Assembly: GCF_038900055.1 (NCBI RefSeq)
Contig: NZ_JBBMQM010000001.1
Coordinates: forward strand, 1,488,001-1,552,000
Length of the DNA: 64,000 nt
Reading direction: 5' to 3'
From: Henriciella sp. AS95
GTDB lineage: Bacteria > Pseudomonadota > Alphaproteobacteria > Caulobacterales > Hyphomonadaceae
The notes under the pieces are model-generated. The model did not search any database. It was not told the origin of the DNA and saw only the letters and a list, made by a program, of their open reading frames with translations. Numbering within the stretch: position 1 is the stretch's first letter; every line of letters begins with the position of its first letter. The position numbers were made by a program, and so were the translations under genes. Shown piece after piece: positions 34,195-43,850 of the stretch.

Positions 34195-34998
34195 ATGCCA
34201 AGTGAACTGATCGTTCGCATAGGCATATTTTTTGTCGTCTTCGTGACACTGGTGCTTCTTGAAGCAGCGATGCCGAAACGCCCTTCGCCGCTTGCGCGGA
34301 CCGAGCGCTGGCCGGGCGCCTTTGGCCTGTTCGTCATCGGCGCTGTTGCTGCGCGCCTCGTCGTTCCAGTCGGTCTGGCGGGCCTCGCCATCTGGGCCTC
34401 CAGCCAGGGGTTCGGGCTCTTCAATCTGATTGACCTGCCGATCTGGCTGGTTGGGCTAGCATCCCTGCTTCTGCTCGATCTCGCCGTGTGGGCGCAGCAC
34501 GTCCTGATGCATCATGTGCCGGTGCTGTGGCGGATGCACCGCGTCCACCATGCCGATCCTCACATCGATGTTATGACGGCCCTGCGGTTTCATCCGGCCG
34601 AAATATTGGTCTCGCTGGCCTGGAAAGCCGCGATTGTGGTTGCTTTTGGTCTTCCGGCATGGGCGGCTTTCACCTTTGAGGTCGCGCTCAATGCCTTTGC
34701 CCAGTTCAACCACGCAAACTGGGCGCTGCCGAAGCCGGTGGATGCCCTCCTTCGAAAGCTGGTCGTCACGCCGGACATGCACCGCGTGCACCATTCGGTT
34801 GAGCGGGCCGAAGCCAATACGAATTTCGGCTTTTGCCTGTCGATCTGGGACAGGATGTTCGGCGTCTACAAAGCCCAGCCCGACGCTGGCCATGACGCCA
34901 TGATCATCGGCCAGAAAGACTGGCGCACTGCAGCGGATCAGTCACCGCTCGCTCTGATCCGCCAGCCGCTTGAGAGGCCCGGTCATTCCGACGCGTAG
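34195..34998 (+). CDS. Sterol desaturase/fatty acid hydroxylase-family membrane protein
   Basis: 267 aa with four or five membrane segments. The histidine clusters of the di-iron family are all present: HVLMH, HRVHH, FNHANW and HRVHH followed by NTNFGFCLSIWDRMFGVY. Members hydroxylate or desaturate lipids, carotenoids or sterol-like compounds using O2. The specific substrate cannot be told. The 3' end overlaps the convergent TlpA-like gene by 16 nt. It is divergent from the acidic protein gene. Confidence 0.9.
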   Translation: MPSELIVRIGIFFVVFVTLVLLEAAMPKRPSPLARTERWPGAFGLFVIGAVAARLVVPVGLAGLAIWASSQGFGLFNLIDLPIWLVGLASLLLLDLAVWAQHVLMHHVPVLWRMHRVHHADPHIDVMTALRFHPAEILVSLAWKAAIVVAFGLPAWAAFTFEVALNAFAQFNHANWALPKPVDALLRKLVVTPDMHRVHHSVERAEANTNFGFCLSIWDRMFGVYKAQPDAGHDAMIIGQKDWRTAADQSPLALIRQPLERPGHSDA

Positions 34999-35666
34999 GC
35001 CTTCTTCACTTCGGCAATATCGCGCAGGAAGTCTTTGACGGGTTCGCCATCGACCGCTGACAGCTCTGAACGGAAGCCCTGAACCGAGCCGTCCGGCGCA
35101 ACGAGGAGATAGCTGGGGGTCCAGGCGATATCGAGCGTTTCGCGGATCGAGGCGTCAGCATCGAGCAGGGTCGGGTAGGAATAGCCCTTGTCGTCAAAAT
35201 AGGCCTGAACGCTGTCATACTTGCCATAGGCATCGTCGATCCGATTGGCGTTGGGCGGTGTGTGGATCGACATGAAGCGCAGATCGGGATCTTGCGCGAT
35301 GGCGCTGGCCAGAGCCGCGACATAGGGCGCGTCTGCCATACAGTCGCCGCACCACAGGCCCCAAACATCAATGACCGTCCACTGGCCCTGAAGCTGGTCT
35401 GACGTGAAGGTCTCGCCTGAGACCATTTCGCCGGAAAACTCCGGAAGTCCTTCGCCGAGATAGGCATAGGTGAAAGGGCGGCCATAATCGTCGCGGGGCA
35501 CGTCGCCCGCTTTCGTTTCTGCAGAGGCCGGGACGTCGGCGCCCGGAAGAATGAAGCCCGTCGCGTCGTCGGCGCCGCCTCCATCTCCGCACGCGGCAAT
35601 CAGTGACAATGCGGAGGCGGCAAGCAGGGTACGAAGCATGGCAGATAACTTTCTCTTTTGCGCCAT
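34983..35666 (-). CDS. TlpA/ResA-like thioredoxin-fold lipoprotein
   Basis: 227 aa. Lipoprotein signal ending in IAAC, then a thioredoxin-like domain with the redox pair GLWCGDCMADAPY and the cis-proline region AWTPSYLLVAPDG. TlpA-like proteins reduce or oxidise disulfides in the periplasm, often for cytochrome maturation; no cytochrome genes are adjacent. The start at 35666 is adopted; ATG at 35639 would give a shorter signal (MLRTLLAASALSLIAAC) that is also good. It is convergent with the sterol desaturase gene. Confidence 0.85.
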   Translation of the reverse strand: MAQKRKLSAMLRTLLAASALSLIAACGDGGGADDATGFILPGADVPASAETKAGDVPRDDYGRPFTYAYLGEGLPEFSGEMVSGETFTSDQLQGQWTVIDVWGLWCGDCMADAPYVAALASAIAQDPDLRFMSIHTPPNANRIDDAYGKYDSVQAYFDDKGYSYPTLLDADASIRETLDIAWTPSYLLVAPDGSVQGFRSELSAVDGEPVKDFLRDIAEVKKAYASE

Positions 35667-35689
35667 CAGACTTAAGGGGGTTCACCCAT

Positions 35690-35719
35690 AAAAAAAGCCC
35701 CGACCACAAGGATCGGGGC
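35690..35719 (-). terminator. Rho-independent terminator of the thiolase gene
   Basis: On the minus strand, GCCCCGA pairs with TCGGGGC around a 9-nt loop and is followed by seven T residues, 32 nt past the thiolase stop codon. Textbook form. Confidence 0.9.
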
Positions 35720-35750
35720 TTGATTGGATATCTGGCTAAATGCTGAGCGC

Positions 35751-36959
35751 TTAGCTGTAGATTTCGAACAAACCGGCTGCGCCCATGCCGCCGCCAATAC
35801 ACATGGTGACAACGCCCCATTTCGCGCCGCGGCGTTTGCCTTCCATCAGCAGGGAGCCGGTGCAACGCGCGCCGGTCATGCCAAATGGGTGGCCGATGGA
35901 GATCGAGCCGCCATTGACGTTGTATTTTTCAGGGTCGATGCCGAGGCGGTCGCGTGAGTAGAGGCACTGCGATGCGAAGGCTTCGTTGAGTTCCCAGAGG
36001 TCGATGTCGTCAACCGTCAGGCCATGACGCTCAAGCAGGCGAGGGACGGCGAAGACAGGGCCGATGCCCATCTCGTCCGGGTCGCAACCGGCGACGTTGA
36101 AGCCAGCGAAACGGCCGAGGGGCTCAAGGCCACGCTTCTCGGCTTCCTTGCCTTCCATGAGAACCAGTGCGGCAGCGCCATCGGACAGTTGCGAAGCGTT
36201 ACCGGCGGTGACGTACTTGCCTTCTTTGACTTGCTGACCACCGGAGAAGACCGGCTTCAGGCCCTGGAGCGTCTCGAAGGTGGTGCCGGGGCGGTTACAT
36301 TCGTCACGATCGCAGACAACGTCCTGATAGGTCTCTTCACCGGTTTCCCGGTTGACCAGTTTCATACGGGTTTTCAGCGGGACGATCTCTTCAGCCATCT
36401 TGCCGGATTCCTGGAAGGCGGCGGTGCGCTTCTGGCTCTCGGCGGAATACATGTCCTGGGCTTCGCGGGACACATTGTAACGATCGGCGACGATTTCGGC
36501 GGTCTCGATCATGGTCATCCAGATCGCCGGCCATTCCTTCATCAGCTGGTCTTCGGTGTAGCGATACGTGTTCATGTGGCCGGAGCGCGAGACGAGCGAC
36601 AGGGACTCCACACCGCCGCCAACAGCAACCGGTGCACCTTCGTTCTGGATGGTCCAGGCAGCGTTTGCGATGGCTTGCAGGCCCGACGAGCAGAAACGGT
36701 TGATCGTCGCGCCCGAGGTCGAGGATGGGCAGCCAGCCCAAAGCGCCGCATTGCGGGCCACGTTGTGACCGGTTGCGCCTTCAGGTTGGGCCGCGCCGAG
36801 ATAGACATCTTCGACTTCGCCGGCTTCGATGCCAGCGCGCTCGATAGCGCCCTTGATCACATGGCCAGCCATGGTGATGCCGTGCGTGTCGTTCAGTGAG
36901 CCGCGATTTGCTTTTGCAAGACCCGTCCGGGCCGTGGACAGGATGACAGCGTCTTTCAT
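35751..36959 (-). CDS. Acetyl-CoA acyltransferase (thiolase)
   Basis: 402 aa. Thiolases cleave 3-ketoacyl-CoA (beta-oxidation) or condense two acetyl-CoA. Active-site Cys90 is in NRFCSSGLQ; the second-half motifs [19 protein letters not shown] (His) and [12 protein letters not shown] (Cys) are intact. The ATG at 36959 with GGAGGAG upstream is chosen over a 20-codon upstream extension. It is monocistronic with its own terminator; no 3-hydroxyacyl-CoA dehydrogenase subunit is next to it, so a degradative (FadA-like) role is more likely than a polyhydroxyalkanoate role but not certain. Confidence 0.93.
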   Translation of the reverse strand: MKDAVILSTARTGLAKANRGSLNDTHGITMAGHVIKGAIERAGIEAGEVEDVYLGAAQPEGATGHNVARNAALWAGCPSSTSGATINRFCSSGLQAIANAAWTIQNEGAPVAVGGGVESLSLVSRSGHMNTYRYTEDQLMKEWPAIWMTMIETAEIVADRYNVSREAQDMYSAESQKRTAAFQESGKMAEEIVPLKTRMKLVNRETGEETYQDVVCDRDECNRPGTTFETLQGLKPVFSGGQQVKEGKYVTAGNASQLSDGAAALVLMEGKEAEKRGLEPLGRFAGFNVAGCDPDEMGIGPVFAVPRLLERHGLTVDDIDLWELNEAFASQCLYSRDRLGIDPEKYNVNGGSISIGHPFGMTGARCTGSLLMEGKRRGAKWGVVTMCIGGGMGAAGLFEIYS

Positions 36960-37117
36960 GTTTCTCTCCTCCGAGTGTGCTTGTCTTGTTGCGGCGCAAC
37001 CTAGCTGGCGAGAGTTCAATACACCAGCCCTATTCGTGCGGCGTTTTGCGCAACCATGACGGGTCGGAACCGGGGGCCGCCGTCCACCGTTGGTTGATCA
37101 GAAAAGGGTAACCATAC

Positions 37118-37477
37118 ATGCCAACAGGAAAGAGGGGCGATATCGACCGGCTGGCCCGGCTGCTGGACGCCAGGTTCACCATTCCCGGGACCGGCATCAA
37201 GTACGGACTGGACTCGATCATTGGTCTTGTGCCCGGCGTCGGTGACGCCATCACAGGCAGCATGGGTGCCTGGATCATCTACCGCGCCCGCCAGGAAGGT
37301 GCATCGCATTTTCTGATCTCCAGGATGATCATGAACCTGCTGACCGATACCGTGCTGGGCTCGGTCCCCTTACTGGGCGACATTTTCGACTTCGCCTTCC
37401 GGTCCAACATGAAGAATGCGCGGCTCCTTCAGCGCCATCTCGACAAGCACGCCGAAGCCGAGAAAAAGGCGAGCTGA
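37118..37477 (+). CDS. DUF4112 membrane-associated protein
   Basis: 119 aa. The family pattern is clear: LARLLDARFTIPGTGIKYGLDSIIGLVPGVGDAITG, then SRMIMNLLTDTVLGSVPLLGDIFDFAFRSNMKN. It has two hydrophobic hairpins with conserved PGVGD and PLLGD turns, and a charged C-terminal helix. Function is unknown. It is monocistronic, divergent from the thiolase gene. Confidence 0.9.
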   Translation: MPTGKRGDIDRLARLLDARFTIPGTGIKYGLDSIIGLVPGVGDAITGSMGAWIIYRARQEGASHFLISRMIMNLLTDTVLGSVPLLGDIFDFAFRSNMKNARLLQRHLDKHAEAEKKAS

Positions 37478-37587
37478 CTTCGACGCCGCCCTAGCCAATT
37501 GAACAGATCAGATCGTTTTTCGCTTTGTCTTCGCGCAGAGCGCGTTAGGGTCTACCCCCAGGGAATTCGCTCAAGAAGGAAATCCAC

Positions 37588-38013
37588 ATGAATGCGCTCA
37601 AATTCGCCCTCGAAAAGGGCAAGGAACTGCTCGACCAGAAATCAGACCCGGCGGTCGCTATCAAGAAAGAGGTCAAGGATCTTGGCCTCGGGGATGACGT
37701 CGATATCAAGGTCAATGGCGAGAAGGTCACGATCACCGGAACAGCGCCCAGCCAGGAAGTGAAAGAAAAGATCATCCTGGCCTCCGGGAATGTGGTCGGC
37801 GTAAGCGAAGTCGAGGAAGACATCGATGTCGCAAGCACGGTGTTCTACGAGGTCCAGTCCGGCGACACGCTGTCGAAAATCGCCAAGGCGCATTATGGAA
37901 ACGCCAATCGCTATCAGGAGATATTTGAGGCGAACAAGCCCATGCTGAAGGATCCGGACCTGATTTATCCGGGGCAGATGCTCCGCATACCCGGCTCGAG
38001 CGCCAAGGCCTAG
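37588..38013 (+). CDS. kbp: BON-LysM protein, Kbp/YgaU-like
   Basis: 141 aa, closely matching E. coli Kbp in plan: an N-terminal helix, a BON domain (~20-85, VNGEKVTITGTAPSQEVKEK) and a LysM domain (~88-137, YEVQSGDTLSKIAKAHYGN, IFEANKPML, IYPGQMLRIP). E. coli Kbp is a cytoplasmic potassium-binding protein; here no signal peptide is seen either, so a cytoplasmic K+-related role is inferred by family. AGAAGGAA precedes the ATG. Confidence 0.9.
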   Translation: MNALKFALEKGKELLDQKSDPAVAIKKEVKDLGLGDDVDIKVNGEKVTITGTAPSQEVKEKIILASGNVVGVSEVEEDIDVASTVFYEVQSGDTLSKIAKAHYGNANRYQEIFEANKPMLKDPDLIYPGQMLRIPGSSAKA

Positions 38014-38092
38014 ACGCCTGCCGCGCCAGCGTTTGGGTGAACCAAATGGCAGGGAACTGACGCCTGCTTGATCTCAGGGATGGGGAGATTGC

Positions 38093-38485
38093 ATGTCTAA
38101 TATAATCGGAATTGGCGGGGTCTTCTTCCTTTGCGAAGACCCGGACGCAACCAAGGCCTGGTACAAGGATGTGCTCGGTCTGGAGGAAAGCGAGTATGGC
38201 GGATTTGCATTCTCGCACGAAAAATCCGGGCGCCAGTTTCCCAAGGGGGCCATGACCATATTCGCGCCTTTCAAGGCTGATAGCGATTACTTCAAGCCAT
38301 CTGACCAATCGATGATGTTCAATCTCATGGTCGATGATCTGGACGCCGTTGTCGCGCGCATCAAAGCGGCCGGCGTGGACATGACCCAGCCGCCTGAAGA
38401 CCATGACTATGGCAGGTTCGCCTGGGTCATGGACCCGGATGGCCGCAAGGTCGAGCTGTGGCAGCCGATTGAGCCGAAAAGCTAG
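38093..38485 (+). CDS. VOC-family protein
   Basis: 130 aa, distinct from the VOC protein at 15356-15733. It starts IGIGGVFFLCEDPDATKAWYKDVLGL, has FNLMVDDLDAVVARIKAAGV in the middle and ends FAWVMDPDGRKVELWQP with the metal-ligand Glu. Likely a lyase or isomerase of glyoxalase type; substrate unknown. Its stop codon abuts the GTG of the next gene directly, so the two are translated together. Confidence 0.88.
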   Translation: MSNIIGIGGVFFLCEDPDATKAWYKDVLGLEESEYGGFAFSHEKSGRQFPKGAMTIFAPFKADSDYFKPSDQSMMFNLMVDDLDAVVARIKAAGVDMTQPPEDHDYGRFAWVMDPDGRKVELWQPIEPKS

Positions 38486-38881
38486 GTGTCTGGCCTGGCT
38501 AGCGGCTTGGGGACAGCCATCCTCACTCTCTTCGCGCTCTATCTTCTGGGGCTTGGCATTGCTGCACTTGCGCGCCCTGAAAAGGCACGAGTGTTCTTCT
38601 CACATTTTGCATCATCACCAAGGCTCAATTTCATTGAGGCCGGATTGCGGGCGCTTGTCGGTCTGGCTTTCATTTTAGCGGGGCCCGACACGGCGGCGCC
38701 GACCATGAGTGTATGGGTTGGCGGTTTTCTGCTCGCCAGTGCCATCATCATGGCCGTCGCCTACCGGTTGCATCGGCTATACGCTGTCTGGGCCGTCCCG
38801 TTTGCCATGCGGTTTGTTCGTCTCATGGGCGCGGGGGCGGTCTTGCTGAGCGTATGGGTCGTGTGGTTCCGTTGGAGTTGA
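38486..38881 (+). CDS. Small four-helix membrane protein
   Basis: 131 aa with four hydrophobic segments (~8-28, ~50-65, ~75-92, ~108-127). The GTG start begins on the base after the TAG of the preceding VOC gene, which implies coupled translation. No family recognised. The short loops and RPEKARVFF motif after the first helix recall uncharacterised small membrane proteins of this order. Function unknown. Confidence 0.65.
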   Translation: MSGLASGLGTAILTLFALYLLGLGIAALARPEKARVFFSHFASSPRLNFIEAGLRALVGLAFILAGPDTAAPTMSVWVGGFLLASAIIMAVAYRLHRLYAVWAVPFAMRFVRLMGAGAVLLSVWVVWFRWS

Positions 38882-38889
38882 AGCGCGCC

Positions 38890-40335
38890 CTAGCCGGACG
38901 GGCCATCCGGAATTTCGGACGCGTCTCCGACTGTTATCTCGTCTGCGAACACCGCAACGGCCTGATCGGCCTCATTGTAGGCCGGCCATTCAAACCCGTC
39001 TGCGCAGCTGATTGTTTTTGATGACACATCCATCTTCATGAAGGCCGTCCAACAGGAATTGACGAGATCGGCATAGGCCTCATCGCTTTCATCCGTCTTG
39101 CCTGCGCCCCAGCTGGAGGTTTCAAGTGAGTCGAAAGTGTACATCAGTTCGGCGGAATGGATGGGGCCGTTGACCCATTTCTCTTTCCGGAAGTCTGGCA
39201 TCATCTGGAAATTATAGAGGAATGCCGGGGCGCCTTCGTCCCCTGTCATCGCAGCGACCTTCGTGGCACTGGAGAACCCTCGCTCGCCAGCATTGGAGCC
39301 GATGAGGACGGGCACGTCGATTTCCTCGCCAGCTTCGAAAGCTTCCTTGGCGGAGATCGTCTGGAACTGGCCGTCGATTACGCCGGAGACGCCTGCGCGC
39401 AGCGACGGATTGTAGGTATAGGTTTGTGCGGTGATATTGCGGAGCTGCTCTGCCGTCGCATCTGCGGGAAGGCCAAGCGTCATCGCGCCTTTCTGGCCGA
39501 GGGCTTCGCCATCCTCGAGCGAACGGCCCGGCGAGACGAAAGCGCCAGACTGGATGATGGCGCGGTCAAACAGTCCTTCGGCCGACGGGGTCGAGAGAAG
39601 GTTTATGACCATGACACCACCAGCAGACTGACCAGCAATGGTGACATTGTCAGGATCGCCGCCAAACGAGGCGATGTTCTCCTGAATCCATTCCAGCGCG
39701 CCAACGGCGTCCATCAGGGCGAAGCTGCCAGTCGGTCCGCCTTCGGCGGTCAGGGCAGGGTGGGCGAAATAGCCCATCGGCCCGAGGCGGTAATTGATAG
39801 AGACCGTGATCACGCCATTCTTGGCGTTCGCCGTGCCATCATAGGAGCCGAGATGACCGGCACCGAGGAAGCCCGCGCCGCCATGCATCCACAACATGAC
39901 TGGTGCTTTCTCTGCGCCTTCTGGCACGGTGACTTGCGCATAGAGGCAATCTTCGGACTTCACGCCGACAACGCCGCCGCCATTCGGCTCGCTCGGGTCG
40001 GCCACCATTGGCTGAACGCAAGGGGCCTGGACTTCAATGACCGTGCGGTCGCCATCCCAGGCGTCGACCGGCTGAGGGGCTTTCCAGCGCAGGTCGCCCA
40101 CAGGGGCTTTGGCGTAAGGCACGCCGCGGAAGACGTGAACATCGCCCATATCCTCGCCAATCAGACGGCCCTTTGGCGTCTCGACCACAGCTGTGTCGAT
40201 GAGATTGTCCGGTGTGTAGCCGACTTGCGGGGTATGCGTGTCGGCATCGTGGTCGCTGTCGTCATGGTGCGCGGCCATGGCAGGCAGGGCGAGCGCCATC
40301 AGCGCGGCGCAGGATGCAAGAGTAGTGAATTTCAT
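38890..40335 (-). CDS. Exported type-B carboxylesterase/lipase
   Basis: 481 aa. Sec signal peptide ends at LPAMAA. The alpha/beta-hydrolase carboxylesterase plan follows: VFRGVPYAKAP, an EDCLYAQV segment, MLWMHGGAGF (oxyanion hole), INYRLGPMGYF, and the nucleophile Ser in GQSAGG. A His-rich acidic stretch (HHDDSDHDADTH) right after the signal may bind metal. The ATG at 40335 with GGGAGG upstream is preferred to an upstream in-frame ATG. It hydrolyses esters in the periplasm or outside; substrate unknown. Confidence 0.92.
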   Translation of the reverse strand: MKFTTLASCAALMALALPAMAAHHDDSDHDADTHTPQVGYTPDNLIDTAVVETPKGRLIGEDMGDVHVFRGVPYAKAPVGDLRWKAPQPVDAWDGDRTVIEVQAPCVQPMVADPSEPNGGGVVGVKSEDCLYAQVTVPEGAEKAPVMLWMHGGAGFLGAGHLGSYDGTANAKNGVITVSINYRLGPMGYFAHPALTAEGGPTGSFALMDAVGALEWIQENIASFGGDPDNVTIAGQSAGGVMVINLLSTPSAEGLFDRAIIQSGAFVSPGRSLEDGEALGQKGAMTLGLPADATAEQLRNITAQTYTYNPSLRAGVSGVIDGQFQTISAKEAFEAGEEIDVPVLIGSNAGERGFSSATKVAAMTGDEGAPAFLYNFQMMPDFRKEKWVNGPIHSAELMYTFDSLETSSWGAGKTDESDEAYADLVNSCWTAFMKMDVSSKTISCADGFEWPAYNEADQAVAVFADEITVGDASEIPDGPSG

Positions 40336-40524
40336 GAAAGACCTCCCGGCCGAAATTCTGGGCTTCGGCGCTTGTTGTGATAGTTCACTATCTTCGGTCC
40401 TAATTGGTGCTTTTGTCAATTCGCTGGTTCGCGGAAGATTTGCTGAAAGAAAGGGCCAGGATGTCGTTGACCAGAACAGGCGGCTTCTCAGCAGAACCGG
40501 TCGATCGATCGCTGTTCACCCATC

Positions 40525-40554
40525 GAAAAAAGCCGCCCTTCGAGTGAAGGACGG
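40525..40554 (-). terminator. Rho-independent terminator of the CC_3452-like gene
   Basis: On the minus strand a 10-bp stem with one G-T mismatch (GCCGTCCTTC against GAAGGGCGGC) and a 4-nt loop is followed by six T residues, 33 nt past the stop codon of the gene at 40588-40890. Confidence 0.9.
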
Positions 40555-40587
40555 CTAAAGTATTCAGAGAGTGAGACGGAAGCTTAT

Positions 40588-40890
40588 TTAGCGTTTTGCA
40601 GCTTCATTGCATTTGGCGAGGTCGGCTTCGGAGAGGCTTTCCTTGTCGTTGCTGAAAGATGCAAGCTCGCCAACTTCCGAGGCGACCTTCTTACAGGTGC
40701 GCACGGTCACCGTGCGACGATTGAGTTCGGCAATGCACTTGTCATCGTTGCAGTCCCAAACCGCTTTCGCGGCGACGACATGGTCCGCTTTCTCGACGGG
40801 CTGGGTCAGGGTTGCGGTGAAGCTGGTGCCGGCCAGGGCAGGCAGGGCAAAGGCTGCGACAGCAGCGGCAAGGGATGCAGTGCGGATCAT
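40588..40890 (-). CDS. Small exported protein, CC_3452-like
   Basis: 100 aa. Signal peptide ending ALPALA, then a short domain with four cysteines (WDCNDDKCIAEL, RTCKKV, AKCNEA) likely forming two disulfides. The layout matches the small Caulobacterales proteins I know as the CC_3452 family, which have no known function. It is monocistronic with its own terminator. Periplasmic by inference. Confidence 0.75.
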   Translation of the reverse strand: MIRTASLAAAVAAFALPALAGTSFTATLTQPVEKADHVVAAKAVWDCNDDKCIAELNRRTVTVRTCKKVASEVGELASFSNDKESLSEADLAKCNEAAKR

Positions 40891-41135
40891 TGGGAGGAAA
40901 CCTTTTTGGTTATCTTATTTATCGTGTGTGATCACAATTAGAGGATATGAGCGCTGAATAATTTGTCAATCGTTCAGGCGTAAGAAAATTTCAGATAAGG
41001 CGGGAAGCCAAGCAGCCACCACACATCGCGGCGTACAGTATTCTTCCTGATTGACGCAACGGCGCAGATTGAAGCGGCCCTGCGGGTCGTTATCCTCCCT
41101 TGAAAAGGCGCAAAGCCGGATCAGGGAGCCCCATT

Positions 41136-42446
41136 ATGGATTTCAATATTCCTCAGGACATCGCCGACTATCTCGTCGTTCTCGACAATTTTATCGACGA
41201 GACAATCAAGCCGTTGGAGCAGAAGGACGATAATATCCGGTTCTTCGACCACCGGCGCGAATGGGCCCGTACCGATTTCGAGAATGGCGGTCTGCCGCGC
41301 CAGGAATGGGAAGATCTGCTTCGCGAGGCGAAAAAGCTCGCCGATGAAGCTGGCCATCTTCGCTATGCTCTGCCGAAGGAGTTTGGCGGTCAGGATGGCA
41401 CCAATCTCGGCATGGCGATCATCCGCGAGCATTTCGCGCGAAAGGGGCTTGGCCTGCACAATGATTTGCAGAACGAGCACTCGATTGTCGGCAACATGCC
41501 GCAAATCCTGATGCTGCGGGACTTTGCCCGGCCCGAACAGAAACACCTCATCCAGGACGCACTTGATGGAACGTTCCGCGCGACCTTCGGCCTGACCGAG
41601 CCGCATCACGGGTCCGACGCGACGCATATGGAGACCCGCGCCGTGCGTCAGAAGCGCGATGGCGAGGATGGCTGGCTGATCAATGGCGAGAAGATGTGGA
41701 TCACGGGCATGCATCATGCCAGCCACATGATGTGCTTCTGCCGGACCTCCGGCGAGGACGGCGACGCGAAAGGCATCTCCTGCCTGCTCGTCCCAGCCGA
41801 CGATCCAGGCATCAAGATCGAGGAATATATGTGGACATTCAACATGCCCACAGACCATCCGCGCCTCACTATCAATGATGTCTGGGTGCCCGAAAGCGCG
41901 CTCTTCGGCCCGCCCGAAGGTGGCCTCGCACTCGCCCAGCACTTCGTGCATGAGAACCGTATCCGCCAGGCGGCCAGCTCCTGCGGGGCTGCGATGTACT
42001 GCATTACCGAGGCGATCAACTATGCCAATGAGCGAAAGCCTTTCGGGAAGGCGCTGTCCCATAATCAGGCGATCCAGTTCCCGCTGGTCGAGCTGTCGAC
42101 GCAGGCCGAAATGCTGCGCCTGCTGATCTTCAAGACGGCTTGGGAGATGGACCAGATGTCGAAGCCGGACGTCGCGATCTATCTCTCCGACAAGGTCTCG
42201 ATGTGTAACTATTATGCCAACCGGCTCTGTTGCGACGCGGCCGACCGGGCGATGCAGGTGCATGGCGGCATGGGCTATTCGCGCCACAAGCCGTTCGAGC
42301 ATATCTACCGCCACCACCGCCGCTACCGGATCACCGAAGGCTCCGAGGAGATCCAGATGCGCAAGGTCGCCGGCCACCTGTTCGGCTTCATGGGCCCCAA
42401 CAAGGGCAAGAACCGCAACGAGCCGTTCGATTTTGCGGTGCGGTAG
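41136..42446 (+). CDS. Acyl-CoA dehydrogenase family protein
   Basis: 436 aa. FAD-dependent oxidation of an acyl-CoA to the enoyl-CoA. Family marks: TFGLTEPHHGSDATHMET, INGEKMWITGMHHA, the arginine-rich RIRQAASSCGAAMYC, and QVHGGMGYSRHKPFEHIYRHHRRYRITEGSEEIQ at the end. The catalytic Glu position cannot be assigned by eye. The start at 41136 with AGGGAG upstream is chosen over an upstream extension. This type is often annotated as medium or long-chain specific, but chain length is not readable. Monocistronic. Confidence 0.92.
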   Translation: MDFNIPQDIADYLVVLDNFIDETIKPLEQKDDNIRFFDHRREWARTDFENGGLPRQEWEDLLREAKKLADEAGHLRYALPKEFGGQDGTNLGMAIIREHFARKGLGLHNDLQNEHSIVGNMPQILMLRDFARPEQKHLIQDALDGTFRATFGLTEPHHGSDATHMETRAVRQKRDGEDGWLINGEKMWITGMHHASHMMCFCRTSGEDGDAKGISCLLVPADDPGIKIEEYMWTFNMPTDHPRLTINDVWVPESALFGPPEGGLALAQHFVHENRIRQAASSCGAAMYCITEAINYANERKPFGKALSHNQAIQFPLVELSTQAEMLRLLIFKTAWEMDQMSKPDVAIYLSDKVSMCNYYANRLCCDAADRAMQVHGGMGYSRHKPFEHIYRHHRRYRITEGSEEIQMRKVAGHLFGFMGPNKGKNRNEPFDFAVR

Positions 42447-42556
42447 GTCGCGTATGAGGATGTGCCTATTCCCCAGAGAGGGGAAATTGGCACGATAGTT
42501 GCTCGTCTTTCGCGAAATCGGCCGGGGTGTGCCGTTTTCGAAATGAGGTGGGTGAC

Positions 42557-43759
42557 ATGTTTAACAGGCTTTCTGGCTTCAAGTCGGATGAACGCGGCGT
42601 CGCCGCCATGCTGTTCGCCCTTGTGGGTGTCGTCATTCTGATGGTCGTTGGCGTTGCAATTGACGTTCAGCGCGGCATGTCGGCAGACAAGCGTCTTCAG
42701 TCTTCCCTTGATGCGGCCGCCCTGGCGGGTGCAAAGGCGCTCGAGAACGCATCGACCACAGACGCTCAGATCATCACAGCCGCGCGGGCGGCATTCGCGG
42801 CCAACATTGCGGCTGGCCATACGGATGTGACCTGTTCGACGCCGAATGTGGCGATCAACCGGACGTCAGGCCGCGTAACCGTCGACGCCGATTGCAGCTT
42901 GCCGACGACAATGGCGAACCTCGTGAAGATCGACAAGATGGACATGACCGACATCGCCACAGCACGCGCATCGATCACCCAGCTGGATGTCGCATTCATG
43001 CTGGATGTATCCGGCTCCATGAATGGGTCGAAGCTGGCTGACCTCAAAACGGCGACTAATAACGCAATCGACACGCTGATCACGCCATCAAGCGGGGACC
43101 GGGTTCGCGTCGCATTCAATACCTATTCGACGTCGGTGAACGCAGGCGACTATGCAGACAAGGTTCTCGATATTTCGCTGCCCGGCGCCAAAAAGAAAAA
43201 CTGCGTCTCCGAGCGCAAAGGCGCCTGGGCGTGGAAAGACGAAGCCCCGGGATTGAACAAGTGGCTTGGTAACAAGGCGAAAAGCTGCCCGAAGTCTTCG
43301 GTGGAACCCCTGTCGTCCAACGCTGCCATGCTGAAGGCGGAAATCAACAAGCTGAAAGCGAGCGGCAACACCGCCGGGCATCTCGGCGTGGCATGGGCGT
43401 GGTATCTGATCTCTCCGGAATGGGACACGGTCTGGCCGACGGCCTCCAAGCCCCTCGCTTATGATGCGCAAAATTCCAAGAAGGCCGTCATCCTTATGAC
43501 AGATGGGGTGTTCAACACCGCTTACGAAGCGGGGCAGGGCAATAGCGCACAGCAGGCTCGCAAGCTCTGCAAGCGGATGCGCGATGAGAATATCATCGTC
43601 TACGCCGTCGCCTTCGAAGCGCCGTTCTCAGCCAAGAAAACGCTACAGGATTGTGCCGGTGACCCGGAGCGCTTCTTCGATGCGAGCGATGGCGAGGAGC
43701 TGAAGAAGGCGTATGCCGCGATCGCAAGCCAGCTCGCCAACCTCGCACTGACTGACTAA
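42557..43759 (+). CDS. TadE/TadG-like protein with von Willebrand factor A domain
   Basis: 400 aa. The N-terminus (DERGVAAMLFALVGVVILMVVGVAIDVQRG) is the Tad-like pilin anchor with one membrane helix. Residues ~145-400 are a VWA domain with the MIDAS motif DVSGSMNGS and later LMTDGVFN. Cysteines in the insert (KKNCVSE, KSCPKS) may bind each other. TadG-type proteins belong to Flp pilus machines, but no other tad genes are here, so it is an orphan. GAGG lies before the start. It faces the periplasm by inference; an adhesive role is possible. Confidence 0.8.
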   Translation: MFNRLSGFKSDERGVAAMLFALVGVVILMVVGVAIDVQRGMSADKRLQSSLDAAALAGAKALENASTTDAQIITAARAAFAANIAAGHTDVTCSTPNVAINRTSGRVTVDADCSLPTTMANLVKIDKMDMTDIATARASITQLDVAFMLDVSGSMNGSKLADLKTATNNAIDTLITPSSGDRVRVAFNTYSTSVNAGDYADKVLDISLPGAKKKNCVSERKGAWAWKDEAPGLNKWLGNKAKSCPKSSVEPLSSNAAMLKAEINKLKASGNTAGHLGVAWAWYLISPEWDTVWPTASKPLAYDAQNSKKAVILMTDGVFNTAYEAGQGNSAQQARKLCKRMRDENIIVYAVAFEAPFSAKKTLQDCAGDPERFFDASDGEELKKAYAAIASQLANLALTD

Positions 43760-43850
43760 AGCGCAGGCACAGCCGGGTCTTCGCAGCAAAGCGCAAGACT
43801 CCGGCTTGCCGGGCCTCAGAATCCGAAATAGGTAAAGCGTAGTAGCACTC

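Noticed and set aside
42527..42556. Upstream GTG start for the VWA gene
   Set aside because: The ATG at 42557 has GAGG at proper distance and the upstream 10 codons add nothing to the membrane anchor.
43801..43812. Terminator after the VWA gene
   Set aside because: CCGGCTTGCCGG is a palindrome with only a 2-nt loop and no T run, so it is not a convincing terminator.
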